From the NCBI GenBank assembly GCA_000967895.1, contig FO203512.1:3905531-3969530 (forward strand): a DNA stretch of 64,000 nucleotides. Direction: 5' to 3'. The first letter of the stretch is position 1, and every line of letters starts with the position of its first letter. The position numbers and the translations under genes were made by a program. This document shows, piece after piece, positions 28,414 to 36,766 of the stretch. This DNA is from Oleispira antarctica RB-8. GTDB lineage: Bacteria > Pseudomonadota > Gammaproteobacteria > Pseudomonadales > Oceanobacteraceae. The notes beneath the pieces were generated by a model. The model did not search any database. It saw only the letters and a list, made by a program, of their open reading frames with translations, and was not told where the DNA came from.

Positions 28414-28489
28414 TGTGTCTTCATTAATCCAAAGTATTTTTCTTAAGGTAGATAAAATAATATTTTCTTAATAGGCTCTTAATAACAAC

Positions 28490-28855
28490 CTACTCTTTAA
28501 TCCAGCGCCAGGCATCCTGCAACTGACTTGTTTCAAAGTGTTTCTCGCTGATGCCTGCTAATTTCCCAAGTGGGCTATCGATGGCCACAAGCCAAGATAA
28601 AACTTTACTTTCAGAAACAATCGCAAGTTTATCCATGTGTTTCAGATGTTTAAATGTCCATTTTAAATCATCATAAGCTGCATCAAGACCATAGTTAATT
28701 TTTCCATCCAACAATACTAATATATTTATACGGTAATGATCTTCGATCAGATTATCGAAAATTTCGATCCATTTATTCTCTTCTTCAGAGTCAACTTTTC
28801 CAGACACCTCAATACCTATTGTGGCACCTTCACTTTCAGGCAGTTTTCTAATCAC
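28490..28855 (-). CDS. SpoIIAA-like (STAS-type) protein
   Basis: A 121-residue single-domain protein of the SpoIIAA-like/DUF3478 type. It alternates beta and alpha elements (GATIGIEVSGKVDSEEENKW, NILVLLDG, DKLAIVSESKVLSWLVAI) and ends in an aromatic helix (DAWRWIKE). No phosphorylatable DSSG motif of true anti-anti-sigma factors is seen. The function is unknown; the family appears as stand-alone genes in many marine proteobacteria. Confidence 0.8.
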   Translation of the reverse strand: MIRKLPESEGATIGIEVSGKVDSEEENKWIEIFDNLIEDHYRINILVLLDGKINYGLDAAYDDLKWTFKHLKHMDKLAIVSESKVLSWLVAIDSPLGKLAGISEKHFETSQLQDAWRWIKE

Positions 28856-28899
28856 TTGAACGTCCTCATTTTAACGGCTAATAGTTAGCCAAACATAAA

Positions 28900-29145
28900 T
28901 TACTGACCCATTAATTTTAGGGAAAGGTAAGGCGTGATAATAAATATAAAAGTGAGAACCTTGTAACTTGATAAATACTTAAAATAGAGAATCGATAAGT
29001 CACTCTCTGGAATAGCAAACATTTTACTGTGCACCGATGCTGTGAACGAATTCATTAAAACCAACATGATACTAGCAGAAATTAGCATTCCAATATTAAG
29101 GATTGATGCCCAACCGAGTAGTTCTGTAAGTTGTGAGATTGTCAT
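28900..29145 (-). CDS. DUF6868-type small membrane protein
   Basis: The frame extends to 29232, but the ATG at 29145 has AAGGA upstream and removes a hydrophilic, atypical leader. The 81-residue protein has two membrane helices: LGWASILNIGMLISASIMLV, and one around SYKVLTFIFIITPYLSLKLM. A central segment contains the HSKMF and YFKYLSSYK motifs I associate with DUF6868. Its function is not known. Confidence 0.72.
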   Translation of the reverse strand: MTISQLTELLGWASILNIGMLISASIMLVLMNSFTASVHSKMFAIPESDLSILYFKYLSSYKVLTFIFIITPYLSLKLMGQ

Positions 29146-29362
29146 TATTATATCCTTGGTTAATGATGGGCGATCTAAAGGAAGATCATATAGCGGAGAA
29201 ATTGGATAGTTATGATTAAAGATAGCATGCATACCGTGAAAACCACGACCTGATTTTTATTAAAAACCTCATTCTATTCTGTCAATTAACCTGCTCTAAA
29301 TACCAACAATAGAAGCAGCACTATTGGCTGCCTCCGCAGAAGACTTACATTGAAGTTAATGA

Positions 29363-30361
29363 TTAAAGCTTAACAATTAACTTGCCTTTATTGGCCCCTG
29401 TAAAGAATAAATTCAAACCTTCAATAGCCGATTCTAAGCCTTCCAAAACATGTGAGCGATGTTTAACCTTACCTGCCATAACATAAGGAGTAAGCTTGCC
29501 GATTAGCTCAGGCACTTGTGCATAATGATCAGGCATAGTGAAACCTTGAATGGTTAAACGACGCTTCAACACACTGACCCAGCTTGGGCCTGGGGAAGGC
29601 ACTTCTTTTGAATAGTCAGCAATCAAACCACACACCATGACTCGGCCGTGAGCATTCATACGATCAACAATCAGGCTTTGAATAGGACCCGCGGTATTTT
29701 CGAAAAACATATCAATACCATTAGGCGCAGCTTTAGCCAACTGAGCGTCTAAATCGTCAGTCTTATAATTAATGGCCGCATCAAAGCCTAACGTATTCAC
29801 AATCCAATCCGCTTTCTCGTCGTTGCCCACCACACCAATAACATGCAGACCATCGGCTTTAGCCAACTGACCTACTATAGAACCTACGGAACCCGCCGCG
29901 CCAGTAACAATAATTGTTTCACCTTTTTTCGGTTTACCCACGTTAAAGTAACCTTGCGACGCCGTGATACCCGGTAAAGCAAAAACCGATAAAATGGCTT
30001 CGTCTGGTAAAGGTGCTTCGACCTTATTTAAGCCCTGACCGTCTGATAAAAAATACTGTTGCCAACCCATCATGCCCATTACACGGTCGCCCACATTAAA
30101 TTTAGGGTGATTACTTTCTACAATTTCACCTATTCCAGAACTGCGCATTACAGAACCCAATTCAACCGGGGGAATGTAGCTATTGGTATCTGGGCTCATC
30201 CAGCCAAACATCGCAGGATCTAGCGACATGTGATTTTGCTTAACTAAAAACTGGCCTTCACCGACGGTAGGCATTTCTTTTTCAACTATTTCGAATAGCT
30301 CTTTTGTAATCGGGCCGCCAGCTGGGCGCTTAACAAGATTGATTGCGGTAAACGTTGTCAT
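29363..30361 (-). CDS. NADP-dependent medium-chain oxidoreductase (CurA/YfmJ-type, zinc-free)
   Basis: A 332-residue MDR-superfamily reductase. The N-terminal GroES-like domain (MSLDPAMFGWMS) has no zinc-ligand cysteines. VTGAAGSVGSIVGQLAK is the NADP-binding Rossmann loop, and FENTAGP and VMCGLIADY are typical of the leukotriene-B4-dehydrogenase/curcumin-reductase branch. It should reduce alpha,beta-unsaturated carbonyl compounds. It is divergent from the lactonase-like lipoprotein gene over a 229-bp intergenic region in which I see no clear operator. Confidence 0.88.
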   Translation of the reverse strand: MTTFTAINLVKRPAGGPITKELFEIVEKEMPTVGEGQFLVKQNHMSLDPAMFGWMSPDTNSYIPPVELGSVMRSSGIGEIVESNHPKFNVGDRVMGMMGWQQYFLSDGQGLNKVEAPLPDEAILSVFALPGITASQGYFNVGKPKKGETIIVTGAAGSVGSIVGQLAKADGLHVIGVVGNDEKADWIVNTLGFDAAINYKTDDLDAQLAKAAPNGIDMFFENTAGPIQSLIVDRMNAHGRVMVCGLIADYSKEVPSPGPSWVSVLKRRLTIQGFTMPDHYAQVPELIGKLTPYVMAGKVKHRSHVLEGLESAIEGLNLFFTGANKGKLIVKL

Positions 30362-30590
30362 ATTTTAATTTCCGTTAGTTGATTTAACTACTGAGGCATT
30401 TGGTGTGCTTTCACTTAATTTAAAGAGTGACATCTATTTTTACACATGAATAGAGCCTAAATCGCCATTATTAACTGCTCAATTGCCCAGAACCAACATA
30501 TACCCTAAACATTTTGACCGCATAAAATTGATCGGATACAGTCAATAAAGCGTATAAGCTGGTAATCAACTCACCTAACGGGATAAATCA

Positions 30591-31412
30591 ATGAAACAGA
30601 TACTAATCGCATTAGCTGCACTGTCTTTGGCGGCTTGCAGTACAAAACCCCCACTCACTCTTCAAGCTTTTGAATGTGGAGAAGTTGAAGTTCGAGACAT
30701 CTCTTTATTTTCACCCGGTATTGATGAAGGCATGAAAAAGAACCTTGTCGATAGCTGCTATCTCATTCAGCATCCTAAAGGCAATCTTATATGGGATACT
30801 GGCATTACAGACGCCGTGGGCGAAGAAGGAGTTGAAGTATTTGGTGGTAAGTTAAAGTTAACGGTAACCAACCCACTATCTGACCAATTAGCCGCCATTA
30901 ATATCAAACCTTCTGATATTCAATTTATGGGTATTTCACATTTTCATGGTGACCACACAGGTAACGCCAACTTATTTAATACTGCACAACTTTTCATACA
31001 GCAAGCAGAATATGATGCAGCCTTTGGCCCAACGCCAGAGAGCTTTGGCTTTAACGCAGACAGCTATAATAAAATTGATAAAACAAAAATCACTGTATTA
31101 AACGGAGACCATGATGTATTTGGCGACGGCAGTGTCATTATCAAACCCGCTCCTGGTCATACTCCGGGGCATCAGATGCTGCTTGTTAATCTAGAAAAAG
31201 AAGGCCCAATCATGCTATCGGGTGACTTGTATCACTTCACAAAAAATAGAGAGCACAAACGCGTACCTTCTTTCAATTTTGATAAAGAACAAACACTACA
31301 GTCAATGGAAAGTATTGAAGAATTTGTCAAAGAGACGGACGCTAAACTATGGATTCAGCACGATAAAGAACAGAACGCGACCATAAAACATTCACCGTAT
31401 TCTTATCAATAA
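30591..31412 (+). CDS. Metallo-beta-lactamase-fold lipoprotein, N-acyl homoserine lactonase-like
   Basis: A 273-residue protein with a lipoprotein signal peptide (MKQILIALAALSLAACS; the lipobox Cys is at 16). The di-zinc site motifs are SHFHGDHTGN (HxHxDH), PGHTPGHQ and SGDLYHF, with a C-terminal His in WIQHDKEQ. The spacing and the DTGITDAVG segment resemble AiiA/AttM-type quorum-quenching lactonases rather than glyoxalase II. Residue +2 is Ser, consistent with outer-membrane sorting by the E. coli rule. Lactonase activity is inference. Confidence 0.85.
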   Translation: MKQILIALAALSLAACSTKPPLTLQAFECGEVEVRDISLFSPGIDEGMKKNLVDSCYLIQHPKGNLIWDTGITDAVGEEGVEVFGGKLKLTVTNPLSDQLAAINIKPSDIQFMGISHFHGDHTGNANLFNTAQLFIQQAEYDAAFGPTPESFGFNADSYNKIDKTKITVLNGDHDVFGDGSVIIKPAPGHTPGHQMLLVNLEKEGPIMLSGDLYHFTKNREHKRVPSFNFDKEQTLQSMESIEEFVKETDAKLWIQHDKEQNATIKHSPYSYQ

Positions 31413-31419
31413 TTGTAAA

Positions 31420-31445
31420 AACCGACCTATTTTTATAGGTCGGTT
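31420..31445. terminator. Hairpin terminator after the lactonase-like gene
   Basis: AACCGACCTAT and ATAGGTCGGTT make a perfect 11-bp stem around TTTT. The T-run is better on the minus strand (TTTTTA) than on the plus strand (CTAC), so it may serve transcripts from both sides. Confidence 0.7.
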
Positions 31446-31712
31446 CTACATTGTTACTGCTTAACTTAGTTGCTCCTAACAACGAATAGAATGACTTACT
31501 TTTTTAGCGAAAAGATTATAAATAATAAACCTTACATTGGATGAAGTTTACTTAATAAGTAGCCTCCTGATACGAACAAAAAAACACTTATCAACACATT
31601 ACTCCATAATCGAGTAGTGTAGCGTTTTCCTAGTCGCCGTTCTTTAATTACAATAAAAATACACAACCAAATATTAATAAACAGAACGACTCGCTAGTAT
31701 ATTTCAATATAT
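31446..31712. other. AT-rich non-coding stretch
   Basis: I see no convincing gene, RNA or repeat here. Composition is very AT-rich, like the flanking hypothetical genes. Confidence 0.5.
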
Positions 31713-31967
31713 TCATAAAATTAATCTACACACTATACGATTTAAAGATTCAAGCTGGGGCAGTAATATTAAGCAATGAAACCGTTCACGTATTTTTGTG
31801 AAAGCTAGCTGCATAGCGTCCATTGGAATATTATACTTATCAAGAACAGTCTTTGCATTTCCTGTATTATCAATTATTTTAAGTCCAACATCTCCATGCG
31901 CATGCCCAAACGAGGTCCCTTTAACCTCAACTTCTACAGTACTTCCATTTAAATTCTGCGTAGTCAA
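31713..31967 (-). pseudogene. Hypothetical protein or gene fragment lacking a clear start
   Basis: From a TTG at 31967 an 84-residue product begins TTQNLNGSTVEVEVKGTSFG and continues HAHGDVGLKIIDNTGNAKTV. The same frame stays open, with sensible coding composition, for about 25 codons further upstream (to about 32030), with no ATG/GTG and no Shine-Dalgarno. The last 20 residues after IRERF look out of character, as if frameshifted. I read it as a decayed or truncated gene; a short real gene starting at TTG is the alternative. The function is not recognised. Confidence 0.4.
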
Positions 31968-32192
31968 AAGCTCTAATAATTTAGGGTCAGTTGCTTGTAT
32001 TCTTTTCTCATAGTCACTTGATATAGGTTAGGGCCAGATCTACCTATATTACCAGAAGATGACCTTTCTATTTAAGAAAGTGTTGCATTTATTATATGAA
32101 TTCAGCATTTATATAGAAGAGCAACCAGCCTGATTTTCGGGCTCACTCAACAATAGAATCGGTCCCGGCTTCGCGTGACTTATCCTGATTCG

Positions 32193-32738
32193 TTACGTGT
32201 GCTCTTTTATATTTTTAGCGGTGATTACTGCACCGTTAACATCCAGTTTTAATTGGATCTTATTATCATGCACTACGCTTAGAAAAATACTTACAACTTT
32301 AATCAGTTGAACATAATAAACTTGATTTTTGCACTCGCTATCAGATGCAAAAAAGAACCCTAAGCAACCTAAACCTTCCGGTATAAAAGGAGAATAAATT
32401 TTACTATGCACAAATTGATCACACAAAGTCTTTAGAGGTAAGTTTTTCTCATCGTTTTGTCCAACGTTATATTTTTTAGACCAATGTTCATCTTTATTTA
32501 GTACAACACCATCTCGAATTGGGTGAGAAATTAAACTAGTATTTAACCCACAAACCACACTGCTTAACAATTTACTTTCTCTAAGTTTTCGAATTGCATA
32601 GAAACCAAGAAATATAGCTTTCTCAGTCTTAAATTCAAGCTCACTATCCCATACAGTTGTCCGATAAAGGCTTTCTAAAAATCCAGCAGAATCCTTTAAT
32701 TCGCTTAGCCAATATTTTTTGGTATACGCTTCAATCAC
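32193..32738 (-). CDS. Hypothetical protein
   Basis: An unrecognised 181-residue soluble protein with no signal peptide or membrane helix. It starts with an aromatic, helical segment (AYTKKYWLSELKDSAGFLES). The C-terminus has beta-like repeats (IKVVSIFLSVVHDNKIQLKL). A KDEHWSKKYNVG stretch in the middle is the most distinctive part. Codon use is AT-rich like the neighbouring fragment, which suggests an acquired segment. It stands alone, and the function cannot be inferred. Confidence 0.55.
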   Translation of the reverse strand: MIEAYTKKYWLSELKDSAGFLESLYRTTVWDSELEFKTEKAIFLGFYAIRKLRESKLLSSVVCGLNTSLISHPIRDGVVLNKDEHWSKKYNVGQNDEKNLPLKTLCDQFVHSKIYSPFIPEGLGCLGFFFASDSECKNQVYYVQLIKVVSIFLSVVHDNKIQLKLDVNGAVITAKNIKEHT

Positions 32739-33013
32739 GGCTAAACTCCTATACCTAGAAAAGGCGAATGAAGAGAAACCCTCTTTGAAATCATACGACT
32801 ATCCCTGTTAACAACAAACACAACACTATATTTACCGTTCACGTTTGTCAATTTGATATCACTTTCATCGCACATTCACTTATCAAGACACATCATATCT
32901 CAGCCATTTTTCTTATATTTTTCAGTCATTCAATAAGTAACCCTAATCGTGATAGGCGAACTGCAAGATTTCTGGTTATCCACCGCCGTGAAAATTTTGC
33001 AGTTTAAAAACAG
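32739..33013. other. Intergenic stretch between two minus-strand genes
   Basis: This presumably contains the promoter of the hypothetical gene to its left. I see no RNA gene, repeat or open frame worth reporting. Confidence 0.5.
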
Positions 33014-33044
33014 AAAAGCCCTAGTCACTTTCATGGCTAGGGCT
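33014..33044 (-). terminator. Terminator of the exonuclease gene
   Basis: On the minus strand AGCCCTAG and CTAGGGCT form an 8-bp stem followed by TTTTC. It is about 35 bp beyond the stop codon of the DEDD exonuclease. Confidence 0.75.
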
Positions 33045-33078
33045 CTCTTATATATTCTATTTAATTCTGTTCGTACAA

Positions 33079-33582
33079 CTAACTCATATTAGCAATTCGC
33101 AAATACGTTTCTTGTAATACTTGCACATCAATACCGGCGCGATGCGCTCTTAAACCTAACTCTTGTAGTACGGCTTCTTTGGTAGGGTGCCAAAATTCGA
33201 CTTGGTCAGGTTTTAGCAATTTGTTAATGGTTTCTATTCGAAAGCGCTGCACGATTCCAGCGCTGTCGAATAAACGTCCAATCCAAGAGCTGTCAAAACT
33301 CCATGCATCGGAGTACAAAGTTTGTCCACGCAGCATTTCATTTAGCTTAAGGGCAATGTCTTCGATACACATGCCTTCGGCTTTCAGTTGCTCGCGACTT
33401 ATTCCGTGTATCTGTTCGGCGTCTTTGCACCAATGCGTCCAGTCTTCTTCTGGCTTGATTAAAAACGAATGTATATCTCGGTTTTCTAGTGCAAAACCGA
33501 CTTCTATAGGATAACTACCGCGGCCAAACCCCGAAGCTTCTAAATCAATAATAGGTGGCGCTGTATTCACATCTGTTGCCAT
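33079..33582 (-). CDS. DEDDh-type 3'-5' exonuclease
   Basis: A 167-residue single-domain exonuclease. Exo I is IDLEASGFGRGSYPIEVGFA (D-x-E), Exo II is around SDAWSFDSSWIGRLF (Asp) and Exo III is AHRAGIDVQ (H-x4-D). WTHWCKDAEQIHGISREQL is the usual segment between Exo I and II. There are no extra domains, so it resembles RNase T/DnaQ-like stand-alone nucleases. The substrate, RNA or DNA, is not decidable. Confidence 0.85.
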   Translation of the reverse strand: MATDVNTAPPIIDLEASGFGRGSYPIEVGFALENRDIHSFLIKPEEDWTHWCKDAEQIHGISREQLKAEGMCIEDIALKLNEMLRGQTLYSDAWSFDSSWIGRLFDSAGIVQRFRIETINKLLKPDQVEFWHPTKEAVLQELGLRAHRAGIDVQVLQETYLRIANMS

Positions 33583-33713
33583 TGTTATGTTCTATGCAAT
33601 TTATTTTACTCTCATGTATGTATAACACTGCTGTGTAGCTTAGCCGTTATTCGAGTGAGTAACTATGACCGAGTCGTATTTTTTAATAGCTAATGTTGAT
33701 TTTAGCTCACTTA

Positions 33714-35471
33714 TTACGACATCGGCGCTACTCGCATGACTTCTTCGATGGTGGTTAGGCCTGCGGCCACTTTTTGCGCACCACTAAGTTTGAGGCTATG
33801 CATGCCTTCTTTCATGGCTTGTTTGCGTATTTTTAGATGGTCAGAATCACTATCAATCAGCTTGCTAATTGCATGGCTCATTGGCAATACTTCATAAATA
33901 CCCATACGGCCAATAAAGCCAGTATCTCGGCATTCTAGGCAGCCTTTTGGATGATATATTTTGTCGGGTTTGGCAACCGTCCAAGGGGCGACAAGATCAT
34001 TCCAAGTAATATCATCTATTTCCCCTTTTTGCTTGCAGTGCGGGCACAAAATTCGCACTAAGCGCTGCGCCATGACGCCTAATGTGGTTGAGCGAATCAA
34101 ATACGGCGGCAAACCTAATTCTAATAATCGCGTAATCGCGGTGGGGGCGTCGTTGGTGTGCAGTGTCGATAATACGAGGTGGCCCGTTAACGCAGACTGC
34201 ACAGCCATTTCAGCAGTTTCTAAATCACGAATTTCCCCCACCATAATAATGTCGGGGTCTTGTCGTAATAGTGCGCGCACGCCTGTGGCAAAATCGAGAT
34301 CGATGCTGTGATTAACCTGCATTTGGTTAAACGCAGGTTCGATCATTTCGATAGGGTCTTCGATGGTTGAAACATTCACTTCAACCGTCGCTAATTCTTT
34401 TAGGGTTGAATAAAGTGTGGTGGTTTTACCTGATCCGGTTGGCCCTGTAACAAAAATGATGCCGTTGTTTTGCGTCGTCATTTCTTTCCAGCGGCGGTAG
34501 TCTTCTTTACTAAAACCGAGTTCGGCAAAGTTTCGGACTAAAACACTCGGGTCAAAAACACGCATAACGAGTTTTTCACCAAACGCGGTCGGTAAGGTTG
34601 ATAAGCGTAATTCAATCTCTTCGCCCGCTGGCGTTTTGGTTTTTAAACGCGAGTCTTGCGGCTTACGCTTTTCGGCAATGTTCATGCGCCCTAGTGTTTT
34701 TATTCGGGCAACAACCGCTTGGGTTACTTGCGCGGGTAATTCATAGACTAAGTGCAAAACGCCATCGATACGGAAGCGTACTTTCCCGAGTTCTCGCCTG
34801 GGTTCAATGTGAATATCACTGGCGCGTTGCTCAAATGCGTATTGCAATAACCAATCCACAACATTAACAATGTGTTCATCATTCGCATCTGGGGCACTGG
34901 CTTTGCCAAGTTCCAGCATGGATTCTAAATTTTGAATACCGCTAATGCCGTCGTGCTGTGAAGACGCTCTATTAATGGAGTTGGCTAGCTGATAAAACTC
35001 CACTCGATGGCGTTCTATTTCGGTCGGCATGGCAATAATACGTACTACATTACGACGCGAGACATGCTCTAAATCTTGCACCCAAGAAGTGATGTTAGGT
35101 TCACTGCAAGCAACGACTAATTCTTCTTTATTAACTTTTATGGCTAATATTTTATGACGCTCTGAAAACGCATACGACATGGCAGAAGTAATCGCGGCCA
35201 CGTCTACCTCTAGCGGATCAATACGTGAATAACCCAAGCCTTTTTCTGCGGCAGCCCACTCACAAATACTTTCTTCACTGAGCTTGCCACCGGTTTTGTG
35301 GTTGGTGAGTTTTTGTTTGCCAACGAATGCAAACGGATGCATTTTTAATTCAGACTGACTGCGGCGAGCAAATTGCCCTAACTGATAGTTATCATCATCT
35401 AACATGCCCGCTTTTTTTAAATCGTCTAGCAAAACATTGAGTGCAACAGGTCGATCTGTAATTGAGTTCAT
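33714..35471 (-). CDS. GspE/PilB-family secretion ATPase
   Basis: A 585-residue traffic ATPase. An MshEN-type N-terminal domain (about 40-160) precedes the motor: GPTGSGKTTTLYSTL (Walker A), the Asp box near TIEDPIEM, RQDPDIIMVGEIRD (Walker B) and TGHLVLSTLHTNDAPTAI (His box). The C-terminal zinc module is CPHCKQK with CLECRDTGF. No other type II secretion or pilus gene is nearby, so it is an isolated ATPase whose machine must be encoded elsewhere. Its start overlaps the stop of the CYTH gene by 4 nt (ATGA), implying translational coupling. Confidence 0.88.
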   Translation of the reverse strand: MNSITDRPVALNVLLDDLKKAGMLDDDNYQLGQFARRSQSELKMHPFAFVGKQKLTNHKTGGKLSEESICEWAAAEKGLGYSRIDPLEVDVAAITSAMSYAFSERHKILAIKVNKEELVVACSEPNITSWVQDLEHVSRRNVVRIIAMPTEIERHRVEFYQLANSINRASSQHDGISGIQNLESMLELGKASAPDANDEHIVNVVDWLLQYAFEQRASDIHIEPRRELGKVRFRIDGVLHLVYELPAQVTQAVVARIKTLGRMNIAEKRKPQDSRLKTKTPAGEEIELRLSTLPTAFGEKLVMRVFDPSVLVRNFAELGFSKEDYRRWKEMTTQNNGIIFVTGPTGSGKTTTLYSTLKELATVEVNVSTIEDPIEMIEPAFNQMQVNHSIDLDFATGVRALLRQDPDIIMVGEIRDLETAEMAVQSALTGHLVLSTLHTNDAPTAITRLLELGLPPYLIRSTTLGVMAQRLVRILCPHCKQKGEIDDITWNDLVAPWTVAKPDKIYHPKGCLECRDTGFIGRMGIYEVLPMSHAISKLIDSDSDHLKIRKQAMKEGMHSLKLSGAQKVAAGLTTIEEVMRVAPMS

Positions 35472-36571
35472 GAACGTATTCCTTTTGGTAGCAGCTCATT
35501 ATTTAGCTGTTCCACATGTAACCGCATCGACATTTTTTCATTTTCTGACATTTCGAAGGTTGCATCATCATTCGATAATTTAAATAACCAATGTCCGCAG
35601 GCTAAACTCAACTGCCCCCATAGGCGAGACAATTCAAGCGGTGCTTCGCTGGCTTGCCTTAACTGGCGCTGTAATAATTGGGTATCTGGCAAACAGTCAA
35701 TATAAGCAAATAGGGAAAGCAAATTTTGTAAGAGTACAATCTGCGATGTCGCGTGATCGTTTTGGTCTTGCAGACTATCCCAAATAACATATTCTAAACT
35801 GCGCTGAAAACTGGATAATTGAAACGAAAAGAATGTTTTAAAGCAGTTAATCACATCTTGCTGCTCATCAAAGTTAGGGATTTTTCCGACCCAATCTTTT
35901 TTAATATCAACATAATGTGCTGATCGCGCGAGTAAGCCATAGCCGCGTTCGGCTTTGCTAATGTCGCTCATTAGTACTGGGCACTGGCTGGCAAGTTGTT
36001 CGGCGACGTGAAATAAAACTTCCGGTTGGCCTTGTTTCAATTCTAATTCGAGCTCTAGTAAATCAATGCGGTGTTCGTCCGTCGAGACTTCACCTTGATC
36101 TAATACCAACTCAATGAGGGTTTCACCTTGCTGATACATCCACACCTTACGTTGAAAATCAGTAGTGAATAATGGCGCGATGGTCTCTAACGCTAAGCTT
36201 GGGGATAAGTGACTTTGAGCCTCGCTGTTTTGAATCAAACTGAGGTCGAGTTTCACTTCCGTTAATGGCCAATCCCACTCCATGCGTTGATGTAAACCTG
36301 CCGAACTGGTGCCACGAGTTTTTAATGTTTGAATAATACGGGCATCAGTTATTACACCGGTGGCAATACCGTCTTTAAACTCAACCGTGCCTTGCTGACG
36401 AATGCGTAACGCTGCGCCACCTCGGCTTAATCCCATTTGAGGGGTATCAAAATAGCGATTAAGCAACTTGAGTGTTGGTTCGCTGATATATTGATTGTTG
36501 GCTAAGGCCTTTTCTAATAAAGGCAGTTCACTGGTATTTAAACGCAGCTTTAATTCGATTTCATGATTCAT
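35468..36571 (-). CDS. CYTH-domain protein (inorganic triphosphatase-like, YgiF type)
   Basis: The frame opens at 36607, but CYTH domains begin at the E-x-E-x-K motif, here HEIELKLRL, so the ATG at 36571 is preferred (367 residues). The CYTH tunnel domain (about 1-200) shows NRYFDTPQ, LRIRQQG, ELVLDQGE and ELELELKQG. The rest is helical and CHAD-like, without the dense His pattern. It probably hydrolyses tripolyphosphate. It overlaps the GspE-like gene by 4 nt, an unexpected pairing. Confidence 0.82.
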   Translation of the reverse strand: MNHEIELKLRLNTSELPLLEKALANNQYISEPTLKLLNRYFDTPQMGLSRGGAALRIRQQGTVEFKDGIATGVITDARIIQTLKTRGTSSAGLHQRMEWDWPLTEVKLDLSLIQNSEAQSHLSPSLALETIAPLFTTDFQRKVWMYQQGETLIELVLDQGEVSTDEHRIDLLELELELKQGQPEVLFHVAEQLASQCPVLMSDISKAERGYGLLARSAHYVDIKKDWVGKIPNFDEQQDVINCFKTFFSFQLSSFQRSLEYVIWDSLQDQNDHATSQIVLLQNLLSLFAYIDCLPDTQLLQRQLRQASEAPLELSRLWGQLSLACGHWLFKLSNDDATFEMSENEKMSMRLHVEQLNNELLPKGIRS

Positions 36572-36678
36572 CATTGAATAATAAGACGGATTAGGGCCAG
36601 TTACCATACGGCCACTGGGATAAGCGCTATTTGTCGTCGCTTTTGTTACCTAATTGGCAAAATACGTTATGCTTAAGT

Positions 36679-36702
36679 CAAAATTCACCATGATGCATTT
36701 TG
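36679..36702. promoter_or_regulatory. 24-bp imperfect palindrome upstream of argE
   Basis: CAAAATTCACCATGATGCATTTTG reads as its own complement except for two base-pair positions on each side. It lies about 65 bp before the argE start. It does not fit the ArgR consensus well, and the binding protein is unknown. Confidence 0.3.
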
Positions 36703-36766
36703 GCGTAGTCATCCTAAAATATTAATTTTAAAGTATTGTTCGCTGAATTAACGAGAGAGTCTGGAT

